From Taudactylus pleione (Eukaryota > Chordata > Amphibia > Anura > Myobatrachidae), in NCBI GenBank assembly GCA_031769625.1, contig JAUIMM010000171.1:558001-622000 (forward strand): 64,000 nt of DNA. Reading direction: 5' to 3'. The translations under genes were made by a program, and so were the position numbers. Below the pieces are notes generated by a model that had not been told where the DNA came from, did not search any database, and worked only from the letters and a program-made list of their open reading frames with translations. Numbering within the stretch: the stretch's first letter is position 1; each line of letters begins with the position of its first letter. This document shows, piece by piece, positions 22,433 to 35,079 of the stretch.

Positions 22433-24290
22433 TTAGAACTGATCATTAAAACTAAAATAGTTTCCATGCAAAACGAAGTGGAGGAGTCTTAGAAGAAATA
22501 TATTTAAGTCACTTAATCCTTCCATTGTCAGAAAATATCTGATGGCAGCTATACCATCGTCGTGGCCAATACTGGCGTACAATGACTCCACATCTATGCT
22601 AACTAGCAAGTTGTTGTCATTAAGTTGTTCTCTTTTTGAGCACATCTGTAGTGTCTTGGACATAAAATGGAAGTCCAGTAATGTTGTAAATGTGTGTCGA
22701 TAAAGATGCTGACCTTTTCGCTGATACTGCCAATGCCTGACACAATTGGTCTTCCTGGGAGTGCACTCAGATTTTTGTGTACTTTAGGGAGCAAATAAAA
22801 AGTAGAAATCTTAGGATTATCAATGGATAGAAATATTTTTTCTTGCTTGGAAATCACCCCCTCTTGGGCAGCTCTGCTTACAATATTCATGTATAAATCC
22901 TTAAAGTTGTCAGTTGGATTCAGCAATAGTTTAGTATAACAACTGTCATCATCCAGTTGTCTCTTAGCTACTTAAATATAGAGATCTGTAGGCCATAAGA
23001 CAATATTGCTGCCTTTGTCTGATTGATTGATGATAATATCAGGAATAGCCTTTAACTCATCAACGGCCTTTCTATCCTTCCAAGTCAAGTTACCTAGATG
23101 GTTGAGATATCTCTGTCTTTTCTGAATATCATCACATTTCCTAGAAACTAGGTTCATAAATATTTTAACCTCCAGACATACATGATCCTGTGGCCAGAAA
23201 GTGGTTTTCGTCTTGCAGATAAGTCTTGATGAGGTATCAATATCCTGATTTTCATTCCTCAGGTCCTCCAATGTCTGGACTGCTTGCAGATCTTGGGGTG
23301 ATAGGTTTGGAGTTGTATCTCCCTCAGATTTATTAGTAAAAAATTTGGTAAGGAGAAGTTTCTGACCAAAAATGATAAAATGAGTTTCCCATTGAAATCT
23401 TTTGAACATCCCTGTAGGAGAAAAGGATAAACCTTTTTCTAGTATGGATATTTGTGTATCAGTTAATTTGTGATTGGAGTGATTGATGATTTTGAGAAGG
23501 GATGAGATTGCTTTTAGTACAAGGGGTTCCTGTGAGTTTGATAATGTGCAGGTGATGGAGATTCCCATCTTTTGTTTCTTCCCCTTCTTCTTTCCCCTCC
23601 TTGTTTTCTCTTAGTGGACATTCTGGAGGAACCCTTCGTTCCCCTAAAAAAGAAAACTGTTATAGGTTGCTGACTCCTCTAGTGTTAGTATTTCTATCAT
23701 GGAAGGTTATTTCCTGAATACCTTCTGTCTCTGACAAGTCTGTATCAGATGAACTATAATATTTTTTGTTTTGTACTGAGAAGGTATCTTTTTTTAGTAC
23801 ATTTAAAGATATTCCCTGTCAAGAAATCTTTCTTGTCACTCAGGAATTTGTTTTTCTTCCGTTCGATAATGCTGGATTCCTATATTCCCAATTCTTCTTT
23901 ATAGTTTTCAAAGCTCTGTTGGAAATTGGTATTCTGTTCCCAGTTCCCCAATTTCTTGCCCACTGATGTTATCTCTCATTCACATTCCTCTAGAATGAAA
24001 TGATTATGTTTGACAAGTATGTACAATAAATCATGGGAGCATTTTAGCAGACTTGCTTCCCATTCATTTTTTAAAATGTCAGAAGATAATTCAAAAGTGG
24101 GAAAGATCTTAGGCCTTAATCCTCAAGGTACAAGTTTCTGCTTGATGTGATTCTCAAGACTAGTTAGATTCCAATTAGTTCTCACTTGTGTATATTGGAT
24201 TTGTTTTAATCTATGGAAATTGTCTTCCCAAGAGGACACTAATTCTTGTACAGTGGATATATTTGGAAAAATACTATCTAAATCTGCCAT

Positions 24291-24810
24291 TTTGTGTCTA
24301 TAAATTAGTTAAATTTTTAGATTAAAACTTGTCATCTCTGAGTAAATTTATTAAGAAGATATATAGGTATTATTGAGGAGACCACATAATTGAAGCAAGT
24401 AACTATAATAATATAAATGTGTAATATCCATGCAAAAAAATCGGGAACTGTAAAGACACAGTTGTAACAAAGTTTAAAAGGTAGGGAAAATGGATCTGGG
24501 AAGAGATTAATGCACACGATTTGTATAAACAAGGAGACAAATTATTAGATGTAGATCAACCAACAATGAAAATAAATCACTGGAGTGAACTCCTAATATA
24601 ATGTAATTTTGTTGGTGGTGCTCCCGGGAATAATTATATTACTATTAAATATACAGTATTGCACAAGCAAAAGAAAAAATAAAATTCCCTTTTTGGGGCA
24701 CTCTTTGTAAAGATTCTATGATATGATTATAAGTATAAAAAATAATGTTTATTAGATACCTGCTATAAAAATATTACGTGATGTGCAAAGTATATGTGTA
24801 TCATAATTGG
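24291..24810. other. PLE 5' non-coding stretch, no gene (unit 1)
   Basis: AT-rich region between the PLE start codon and its right-hand long repeat. The minus frame 24332-24532 has no feature of its own. The copy is at 35080-35599. Confidence 0.5.
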
Positions 24811-25262
24811 TGCCAAATGGTAAATGTTCAATAATTGAAATGATAGGCTAAACTATAAAATGAGGAAGTATTGACCTTATAACAGTAGGGTACTTCCTAT
24901 CAATTCCTGTCACAAGTTCATTATATGCCTCAGTGGTGCTCCCTAATGCCTACAGTAGTGCTCCTATTAAACACATGCATCCACAGTGGACATATGAACT
25001 TTATTAAATTCATTTAAATTTAATTAGACATATAAACCACATATTTCATAATAAAGCCCTTGCAAAATATTAATAATTGGTGTTGTTGACCAGCTGAAGT
25101 ATGAAAAAGTGTTCTCTGTGTTCTCGTCCTGAGTCTGTCTTACAATTCAAGTTTTGGGAACTCCCCATACCCTCAAAACCTTAACCCATATGCTGTCTGC
25201 TGTTTGTTAGTACCATTGGCTACTGACAGAGAGCTCCTAAAATTGCTCACAGATGACAACCA

Positions 25263-25487
25263 TCATTCATCATTTGTTTGAGCTCTTTCAGTTCTCTCAG
25301 TGGGATTCAAGCAGAACACCATACAGTTTGTCCCTTTAAACTTGATGCCCAGTGCAACTGCAGTGCTTGAACTTGCTTTGAGCTGACCCTGGTTATTCAG
25401 TAGAACATGCTCTTTTTGTTCCTTAAATAACATCTTAATCAGCAATCCTAAAAGAAAGATTATACCTGCACATGATGCAAAGAACAA
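25263..25487 (-). CDS. Unidentified 74-codon frame (unit 2 copy)
   Basis: Translation identical to 14474-14698: a hydrophobic N-terminus followed by a charged tail; product unknown. Identity here reflects the recent duplication, not selection. Confidence 0.25.
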   Translation of the reverse strand: MFFASCAGIIFLLGLLIKMLFKEQKEHVLLNNQGQLKASSSTAVALGIKFKGTNCMVFCLNPTERTERAQTNDE

Positions 25488-27159
25488 AAGAATTGATTAT
25501 ATTGCTGTATAAATCAAAATTTAAAACATGGGCACTATTCAAACAATGCTGAAAGAACTATGGAGTTCCATTATGTTATTTATATATTAAGAAAAGAACA
25601 ATAAATATTAGTTGCTCTTGTACTGTAAAAATTATTTGCTCTTTTTCACAGGGAGATCATAATGCAATTTTCAGTTGTGCAATATATGTCTGTATTCAGT
25701 GCTGAAAAAAAAGAGGGAGCTCATTCACTTTTTTTTAAATGGTGCTGGCTGTTTTTTATTTTAACTATCTGAATTGTTATATTTTTTGTATTTAATGATA
25801 TTTTTGTAAAATAAAATGTAATGTTTAATTTCAATAATCATAATATTTTGATCAATACATAATTGAGACAAATAAAAATTAGTAATGCAAAGACTGAGGT
25901 TCATGTTTAAAAATATGAATTACACAGCATAGAAAAGTGTAACTACAGTGAGTGGTATTGTTAAATCTACAGTAGCTGTTCATTATTATTTTATCAATTA
26001 ATATAATTAACTGTAACCTATTCACCATTTTGGTGTGTCTCTGTGGGCAGGATGTAGTCACCATCCCAGTGCAGACAATGCCGGCGTACAGAATCCTGGC
26101 ACCTGAATCCTGACAGCAGTTGGAATCCAGGCTCCAGAATCCCTATGGCTGCTATCACGATGGTGAGTTTTAGGGTTAGGCTAAGGGGTTAGGGGGTTAG
26201 GGTTAGGCATTAGGGTGAGAATTAGGCAGCAGGAGGGGAGGGTTAGGCTGCAGTAAAGGTGGGTTAAGGGAAAAGTTAGAATACTTGCTTTCATGCTGGC
26301 ATTATCAGCGTTGGGAACGTGTACACAACCCTTCTGTGGCAACTAATGTAAATGAAAGCTACAGTAAGGAGGGTGATTTTTTTGTCTATTTATTTTCACA
26401 TATGTTCTGTATTAGTTACTAGTTAGTTTATTACATTTATTTTTAAGCTACAAAAAGCAGAACTAAATTTTTTTTATCTATTAGACTGTAGATTTATAAA
26501 ATATGGTAAACAAATACTTATATAGCAGTTGGCATTTCAACCACCTATTAACTAAGTTATTATTTTGAAATTTTGCTTTATTTTATTTAGTTTTGTTTTT
26601 GTGAACAGATACCTACACTGTATTATAATTTGTATAATGTGAATAAAAACAATTGGGGCCATCTATAATAGTATGCATTATTCTAAAATAAGTTACATAT
26701 ACTAACTTTATTTCAAATAGTTTCATTTGGCAATTTAATGCTCCCACATCAGTTTAAAAATGAGCCACATGTTCCAATTGTCCTGATGAAGAATTTTGAG
26801 CATTTCACTATTGCAATTTCTTGGTTCTATTCTTCAACATATTTCATGACATTACCCTTATCAAAAGCTTGATCTTAAAAATGTAATTACTTGATAAGAC
26901 AGGTCATTGCTTTCAACCAGGTCTGCCCACATCTCTTAAAACCTATGTTCTGATGAACTTATTGATTAGTGTCACTGTCAGCAGTCTGATCTCTGTGAGA
27001 AGGCTGCTATTCCCAGCTACTAAAGTGTCATATATTGTCCACCAGTTCGTCTCTGATGCATGGAGCTGGGCATCTGCACAGTGGCATTATTATTTCCAAC
27101 TTATGGAATGCAGAAACCAGAAGTTTGGGCACCTGCACATTGGTGTATGCTCAGACTCT

Positions 27160-27589
27160 GGGACAAATGTAATAGGGTGAGAGTTTAGAAAATGTGTTTA
27201 GCAGTAAACTCTCAGGGGTAAATTTACTAAGGTGGGAGTTTTTTTAGGAAGTGATGTTGCCCATAGTAACCAATCAGATTCTACTTCTCATTTAGTTAAC
27301 TCCTTCTAGAAGATAATACCTGGAATCTGATTGGTTGCTATGGACAACATCACTTCTTAATAGAACTCCCATCTTAGTAAATGTACCCCTCACACTTATT
27401 AAACTCGGCTAATGTAATAGAGCCCGAAAAAATGCAAACTCACATGTTTTTAGACTCATAAAACTCTAATGATTTAAACTCTCATTCAGATGTTTTCCAA
27501 TTTTGAAGATAAAACTCAACCAATGTGAGAGTATACTGCTAAATTCACTTTTCTAAAATCTAAAAATCCATCCTATTACATTTTGGCCC
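27160..27589. mobile_element. Nested MITE pair (unit 2 copy)
   Basis: Outer element 27160-27589 with the inner GGGGTAAATTTACTAAGG element at 27215-27389, identical in structure to 16371-16800. The sequence just right of it carries the single observed substitution (T27615). Confidence 0.9.
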
Positions 27590-30500
27590 TCAGTCTCTTA
27601 AAAAAATAAATTTTTCTACAAAAGAATTGATTGATTAATGTATTATTGGTAGCACTTTAGCTTTTTTTTCACTATGGTTACTTAATATCTTTGAACCAGT
27701 TTTCCTCTGGAGACCATTGATGAATTTTCAATCTTTTCTGGACCTGTAAAACAAGAAACAGAACAACTATGAATTAAAGTTTATCAAAGTTATGCAGAAA
27801 ATATTACATGTGATGTTGCTATAGTTCCTGGAGCCCACATTCCTTTTGGTCATATTAATTCCCTCATTAAGCTGGAAGACTTTAAAGGAATAAATTGATG
27901 AAAATCTGGCTTGGGGTTTATTTATTCTTCTACCTCACCATTTAATTATTTCTATGCCAGAGATATAGCAAACTAAGACCTTGCATTGATTACTTAGCTC
28001 TGATTGAGGACCTAAGATTGAACTTGACCTGCCTCGATGTTTGCCTTGTGATATCTATTACCAGACCTTTGCATGTACCTGAACTGCCTCTGTCTCTGCC
28101 CATTAGTTCTTGGATACCCATTACCAGACCTTGGAATGTACCTGACCTGCCTTAATCTTGTCCTTTTATATTTGATATATTTTACCTGCTTTTAGTTTGA
28201 TATCTCAGTGTGTAACTGCTGGGTAGAGTTAACCTGCAGTTGCTGAGGTGTGTCACACCTGAGGGTAGGTTGGACTGGAACAGACATGGAAGGCTGAAGT
28301 GGAGCCAAATGGCAAATGTTCAATAATTGAAATGATAGGCGAATATAAAATGATGAAGTATTGACCTTGAAATAATAGGGTACTTCCTATCAATTCCGGT
28401 CACAAACCATGACTCCTTGATATTAAAGACTATAAACACTAATGACTAAGGTTAGAGAAAATTTACAATAAAAATGTGCAAAAAAATGGGAAAAAAGTGC
28501 AAGTGCATATAAACAAGTTCTCATATAATTTGCTGCTAAATGCAGCAAAGGAAATATTATTGCACAATTCCCTTAATTGAGGTGGTGAAAAATACAATTT
28601 ATGTCTTAATTGTAACAAATATTTCACGTTTCCCAAATTAAATATTAGGGATGGTAATCAGATGATATTCAGTGTATATGAATCAATCTCTTTAAGTCAA
28701 CAATTTAATATCATCACCCGTCAAATGATATTGCACAAATCCCTTAAATGAGGTAGTGAAAGGAACTTAATAAGAACCAATATTGCACATGTTCCTAATA
28801 TTTAGCTGCCAAAAAAAGTTAATATCCCAGATAAAGCTTATTGATGGTAATCAACTAGCGATATTGCACATCTCCCCTTTTATAGCTGCCACAATAAATA
28901 GAAAAGGAAATAAACAGTGTGCTTATTTGGACAACCTGTAGTCTATGGTAGTAGTACAAGTATTATTCAGTTGCAATAAACATAGGTAATCAATAACATT
29001 AGATAAAATGAATGAATGATATTGCACATATCCTTTTAATGAGGTAATGAGAGAAAACTTAATTAGGTCTAGGAACCAAAATTGCACATTTTCCTAAATA
29101 TCGGCAGCAGAGGGAAGCAAATATCCCAAATAAATTGTATTGATAGGAGCAATAATCAATAACAATATTGCACATCTCCCTTTTATAGCTGCCACATTGA
29201 AAAAAGGAAACAAAAAATGTGCTTAGTTGGAATACCTGCAGAGAAAACATCAATAGGCTCTGTCTAATTTCCCTATTTGATTACATGTGAACAATAAAAT
29301 ACATAGTTGGTTACATTTCAAATAGTCCCCTCTTATATATTCACAATATGTATGTGTGTTAAGCTCTTAGAATCAAAAATATATAGTCAATGCAAGCAGG
29401 TCAAATATAGCACAGGATTTATTTTGAATAAGTGATAGTAAGTGTCTCCCACTTCTACTTTCACCTGTTGTACTTGTTACCAAGAATTGGACAAGTGATG
29501 AGAGAGTAAAGAGCTGGTGCCTATGGAAAGTAAAGTGTAGTGGTGGGTTGTTAAAGATATAATTAGCGGGAGTTAGATGACCTCTGATGCCATCGGGTAT
29601 TGCAGGAGTTAAATTCACCCAGATCACTCAGGTCACCACCAGAAAGTAGAGAAAAGTAGAATTGGCTACCTGTGCAGAGACCTGCCTGCTAGTGAGCGTG
29701 TTGGGAACCGGAATTGGAAGTCCAGTTTCCACTGCCTGTCAGCTGCAGTCATATGGCTTGCATTGAGACCATCATGTGCACAGTGTGCACTGAACAGCTG
29801 TTCACATAACCTGAAGTGCACTCCGTCAGAATAAGAATTCAGCGGTGAACTGAGGAGCGTGTAAACAGTCAGCTGATCGGGTCCAAATAGGGATGTATTG
29901 GGAGTTGACACGCGTTTCACCGGGTAAGGCTTGCTCACAATGAGACACCTGGTTTCCATGGTCACAGTTTCCTGTATTAATGGTGGCTCAAACCAATAAG
30001 CATTCTTCTCAGAGTGATTGACATATTGCTTAGTCATGGCATATTGCTAATTTAAACTAGCTATTGGTCAGAACCATTTGATTGATAAATAAATTGGCCA
30101 ATCATGTAAACAATAGAAATAATAGATAACCCAACATAGATTTAACTTAGTAAAGATGAATCCACGATAAAAACAATAATTGTAAATGATTGAGAACAGT
30201 AGTATGCAAAAAAGGGGGGAGGGAGGTAGAAGAAATATATATATATATATATATAGGAAAGAAAAATTATTTATGATAAATATGGAGAAGACATGGAGAA
30301 AATCTATACCCTATATAGGTGAAAAGTAAAAAGTAAAAATTAAGCTGCATGAATTTAAGGAATTAAAAAAACAGTGGAAAAATATATTAAAATATATTAA
30401 AAATGTGTTTATAACTGGAAAAGTTACAGTAAAATGTGCAATTTATAACTAATGTGTATTGTATGATAATGGTGTGAAGTGTCATGGTTAAAGTGTATAT

Positions 30501-30712
30501 TAAGTGAAAAGGAATATGATAAATAAATATATACATGTATTGAAAGTGAAGGAAGTTAAAGTGGATGTAGTGCATTAATAAGTATAGGTGTGAAGGGAAA
30601 GAATATAATTGATAAAAATAAGTGCAGCAATAAATATGAAAGTTGTAAAAAAATGTGTATAACATGGAAATTATAAAAAGGATTATTAGTGAGTCAGGTA
30701 TCATCTAAGAAT

Positions 30713-33700
30713 TCATAAAAAGGCATTAAAATTTATGTTTTCATTCATCACATTAGGGGAGATGCTACCCAATCTAAATGTCCAGTAGCTCTCTTTTTTC
30801 AGGAGTTCTTTCATGATATCTCCACCTCTAATACCTAAATGCAAGGTTTCCAAATCAAAAAACTTTAAGGTCTTTAACTGAGCCACTGTGTTTGAGAAAA
30901 AAAATGTCGCACAACCATTGTTAGCTGTTTCATCTTGATCCTATCAGATTCGGCGTGTCTAATATTACCCATGTGTTCAAGTATACATTGTTTCAACATG
31001 CGTGATATGATTCCCACATATTTCATCCTGCAGGAACACATGAGACAATAAATCACATTTTTCCTGCGACAGATGACATAGTGTTTTAGTTGGATTTCTT
31101 CTCCAAATTTATCCTTGATCATCTTGATGGTCACAAATCTTACAATTTCCACATGGATATGTCCCTGTCACTGCTAGTTTTTGGAGGGAATGCTTAATAT
31201 AGTGACTCCTTACCAAATTATCTTTCAAATTCATAAATCATCTCCAACTCATAGCAACCATTTTATCTAATATGGCTTCAAGATCTGAGTCAGATAGAAG
31301 AATATTCCAATTGCTACAAAAATTATCAAGAAATCTAATTTTATCAGACTTCTCCAAATTACTCTCCATGGGTTTGGGTCCCCCATAAATCAGGGTATCC
31401 CATTTTGGTTTGAGTTGCAAAGTTGTGGGCCTTTTTGATGGTTCTGCCACTATATCCTCTCTCCTTTAACTGTTTCATCAAATCCAAACTATTGGTCTGA
31501 TAAATCATGTTATCAGAACAATTTCTTCGGAGTCTCAGTAATTCTCCCTTGTGTATGTTCTCCATGGTGGGAAGGATTTGTGAGCTTGAGTGATGTAAGA
31601 GGTTATTAGTTGCTGTTTGTTTCCTGAATAGCTCTATGGCTATCATATTGTCAGTATCTCTGTATATTCTCAGATCTAAGAAGGAAATACTGTTGGAACT
31701 AACTTTATATGTGAATTTGATTTTCACATTGTTCTTGTTAAGTGTATCAATGAAATTATGTAATTGTTCACAATCACCTTCCCAAATGACCAATATATCA
31801 TTGGTATATCTAAGCCATGTGGTGATATGTTTGATTAGGTGACCATTGCCCTTGCTCCCACCACCCCAGAAACAAATTTATATATGTGGGGGCACATGCT
31901 ACCCCCATTGCTGTGCTGCAAGTGTCATGGCTGCTGACACTTGAGACTCCTGGAAGGAGTCAGGCCTACTGGGCACTATAAACTGAGGTGGTTTTAGGAA
32001 TGACCTGTTCATGGAATCTCAGTAACACAGAGTAAAAGTAAATAGAATTTATTCAAAGGCAAAATATATAGCAACTTTTCACATAAAGTCTCAACAACAC
32101 AGAAGTTCAGATATGCAGTATTCAATATAGTAGTAAACCCCCATATGTAAATAAAGTCTCTGATACTAATGTGGTAGGGTACCCTGAGTCCAATATGAGG
32201 CTCAGGACCTCAGGATGCTATAAAGGACATTACTAGGGTTGATCCCAGTAGTGTGATGAAAATCCAAGACAGGCTTGAGCCCTGTGATGTGAAGCAGGGT
32301 TGAGCCCTGTGATGCAGTTAAGATTGGTGACAGGGTTGAGCCCTGCAATGCAGTGAAAATCCGGAGCAGGGTTGAGCCTTGTGATGTAGTAAAGATCCAG
32401 AGTAGGGTTGAGCCCTGTGATGTAGTGAAGATCCGGACCAGGGTTGAGCCCTGTGATGTAGTGAAGATCCGGGACAGGGTTGAGCCCTGCGATGCGGTGA
32501 AGGTCCGGAGCAGGGTTGAGCCCTGCTGCCTATTGGGGATCTGAAGTGGGATTGGGGCCCACAATGTAGTGAGGGTCTGGAGCAGGGTTGAGCCCTGCGG
32601 CATGATGGGGATCCGGAGCGGGGTTGAGCCTCACGATGCACGAAGGGTCCAGTGATGATAACTGTAACAGTGCAGTTGACAACTGCAGTAAAGGTGAGTT
32701 CAATGTCCATGGAAGTAGAAGACAACAGGCAGAGTAAATAATCCAGCAGTGGATGCAACCACAGCAATGGAACAGAATAACAATACTTAGGCAATGGCAA
32801 TGCTGAGCTCTGCAGTGCAGCTGGTAACCAGTATCAGAAATTTAAATGGAACACGGGCAGAGATATAGCAAAATCCACAGCAAACCACAGGCACAGCAGG
32901 GATCTGGCAGGAGTCCAAGAAAGACCTGAAAGTAATGTTGCACAGACACTGAGACACAGTAAGCAACAGGCTTTATACTAGAGGTCTGTAATCCATAGGA
33001 AGTTTAGAACATGTGACCCAAATGGAATCAGGTTTGAAATAATAAGCAATCAGTAATCCCACAACCTGACAACACCTTTGAGACAGATGATTATTTTAAC
33101 TCTCTATCCCCTGTATGTGGAGAACGCCGGCAACCAGGATAGCTCCTCCAATGACCACAATGGAACTTTGGCAAATGTAGTTTATCTTTACATACTGAAA
33201 TAGTCACAGTCCTGATAGCAATTAGAACTGATCATTAAAACTAAAATAGTTTCCATGCAAAACGAAGTGGAGGAGTCTTAGAAGAAATATATTTAAGTCA
33301 CTTAATCCTTCCATTGTCAGAAAATATCTGATGGCAGCTATACCATCGTCGTGGCCAATACTGGCGTACAATGACTCCACATCTATGCTAACTAGCAAGT
33401 TGTTGTCATTAAGTTGTTCTCTTTTTGAGCACATCTGTAGTGTCTTGGACATAAAATGGAAGTCCAGTAATGTTGTAAATGTGTGTCGATAAAGATGCTG
33501 ACCTTTTCGCTGATACTGCCAATGCCTGACACAATTGGTCTTCCTGGGAGTGCACTCAGATTTTTGTGTACTTTAGGGAGCAAATAAAAAGTAGAAATCT
33601 TAGGATTATCAATGGATAGAAATATTTTTTCTTGCTTGGAAATCACCCCCTCTTGGGCAGCTCTGCTTACAATATTCATGTATAAATCCTTAAAGTTGTC

Positions 33701-35079
33701 AGTTGGATTCAGCAATAGTTTAGTATAACAACTGTCATCATCCAGTTGTCTCTTAGCTACTTAAATATAGAGATCTGTAGGCCATAAGACAATATTGCTG
33801 CCTTTGTCTGATTGATTGATGATAATATCAGGAATAGCCTTTAACTCATCAACGGCCTTTCTATCCTTCCAAGTCAAGTTACCTAGATGGTTGAGATATC
33901 TCTGTCTTTTCTGAATATCATCACATTTCCTAGAAACTAGGTTCATAAATATTTTAACCTCCAGACATACATGATCCTGTGGCCAGAAAGTGGTTTTCGT
34001 CTTGCAGATAAGTCTTGATGAGGTATCAATATCCTGATTTTCATTCCTCAGGTCCTCCAATGTCTGGACTGCTTGCAGATCTTGGGGTGATAGGTTTGGA
34101 GTTGTATCTCCCTCAGATTTATTAGTAAAAAATTTGGTAAGGAGAAGTTTCTGACCAAAAATGATAAAATGAGTTTCCCATTGAAATCTTTTGAACATCC
34201 CTGTAGGAGAAAAGGATAAACCTTTTTCTAGTATGGATATTTGTGTATCAGTTAATTTGTGATTGGAGTGATTGATGATTTTGAGAAGGGATGAGATTGC
34301 TTTTAGTACAAGGGGTTCCTGTGAGTTTGATAATGTGCAGGTGATGGAGATTCCCATCTTTTGTTTCTTCCCCTTCTTCTTTCCCCTCCTTGTTTTCTCT
34401 TAGTGGACATTCTGGAGGAACCCTTCGTTCCCCTAAAAAAGAAAACTGTTATAGGTTGCTGACTCCTCTAGTGTTAGTATTTCTATCATGGAAGGTTATT
34501 TCCTGAATACCTTCTGTCTCTGACAAGTCTGTATCAGATGAACTATAATATTTTTTGTTTTGTACTGAGAAGGTATCTTTTTTTAGTACATTTAAAGATA
34601 TTCCCTGTCAAGAAATCTTTCTTGTCACTCAGGAATTTGTTTTTCTTCCGTTCGATAATGCTGGATTCCTATATTCCCAATTCTTCTTTATAGTTTTCAA
34701 AGCTCTGTTGGAAATTGGTATTCTGTTCCCAGTTCCCCAATTTCTTGCCCACTGATGTTATCTCTCATTCACATTCCTCTAGAATGAAATGATTATGTTT
34801 GACAAGTATGTACAATAAATCATGGGAGCATTTTAGCAGACTTGCTTCCCATTCATTTTTTAAAATGTCAGAAGATAATTCAAAAGTGGGAAAGATCTTA
34901 GGCCTTAATCCTCAAGGTACAAGTTTCTGCTTGATGTGATTCTCAAGACTAGTTAGATTCCAATTAGTTCTCACTTGTGTATATTGGATTTGTTTTAATC
35001 TATGGAAATTGTCTTCCCAAGAGGACACTAATTCTTGTACAGTGGATATATTTGGAAAAATACTATCTAAATCTGCCAT
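30713..35079 (-). pseudogene. PLE reverse transcriptase-GIY-YIG endonuclease polyprotein, inactive (unit 2)
   Basis: Copy of 19924-24290 with the same defects: YTND in place of YxDD at 31797-31808, in-frame stops in the N-terminal part, a frameshift between the PCGNCKIC zinc-binding segment and the VIYCLMC endonuclease block, and the LTR-like insertion at 31924-33221. Because the copies share all these disablements, the coding region was dead before it was duplicated. Confidence 0.9.
31924..33221 (-). mobile_element. LTR-like insertion with 36-bp minisatellite (unit 2 copy)
   Basis: Same insertion as 21135-22432, including the minisatellite at 32237-32654 and the TATA-type box near 32971-32981. 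No unit-number difference between the two arrays was seen. That is striking for a minisatellite and argues for a very recent duplication or an assembly effect. Confidence 0.6.

Larger units (their letters stand above)
19924..24290 (-). pseudogene. PLE reverse transcriptase-GIY-YIG endonuclease polyprotein, inactive (unit 1)
   Basis: Minus-strand order: start MADLDSIFPNISTVQELVSS at 24290; a long N-terminal region with several stops; NQSDKGSNIVLW near 23000 (fingers); FYLLPKVHKN and GRPIVSGIGS near 22750 (LPKVHK block); LVSIDVESLYASI near 22590 (motif A, Asp kept); an insertion from about 22432 to 21135; STAMGVACAPTYINLFLGWWEQ in two parts near 21100 (motif B); the catalytic box at 21019-21008, which reads YTND instead of YxDD; the thumb region LRLRRNCSDN near 20740. 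A zinc-binding PCGNCKIC near 20365 is followed by a frameshift, then VIYCLMCSC..KYVG with downstream R and EH (GIY-YIG endonuclease) near 20250, and ESYWTFRLGSISPNVMNENI near the TGA at 19924. The domain order marks an endonuclease-bearing PLE. The Asp to Asn change, stops, frameshift and insertion rule out activity. Confidence 0.9.
14124..24912. repeat. Tandem duplication, unit 1 (10,789 bp)
   Basis: This unit is repeated head-to-tail at 24913-35701 with a constant offset of 10,789, so there is no net indel. All open frames in it are reproduced exactly in unit 2. One difference was found by eye: G16826 against T27615. The unit begins at CAAGTT, which is also the sequence at the inner joint (24913) and just after unit 2 (35702-35707). 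The left junction at 14124 runs smoothly from the flank, so it is the ancestral edge. Confidence 0.97.
17514..24912 (-). mobile_element. Penelope-like element with flanking direct repeats (unit 1)
   Basis: A nearly complete but dead PLE on the minus strand. A direct repeat flanks the coding region: 17514-18089 corresponds to 24811-24912 plus, after the duplication, 35702-36207, at roughly 90% similarity by eye. Such LTR-like direct repeats are typical of PLEs. Between them are one broken coding region (24290 to 19924), an LTR-like insertion in the reverse transcriptase, and a 3' non-coding stretch with a hammerhead-like relic (19116-19156) and subrepeats. Because the tandem duplication broke inside the right-hand repeat, unit 1 ends part-way through it. 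Confidence 0.85.
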
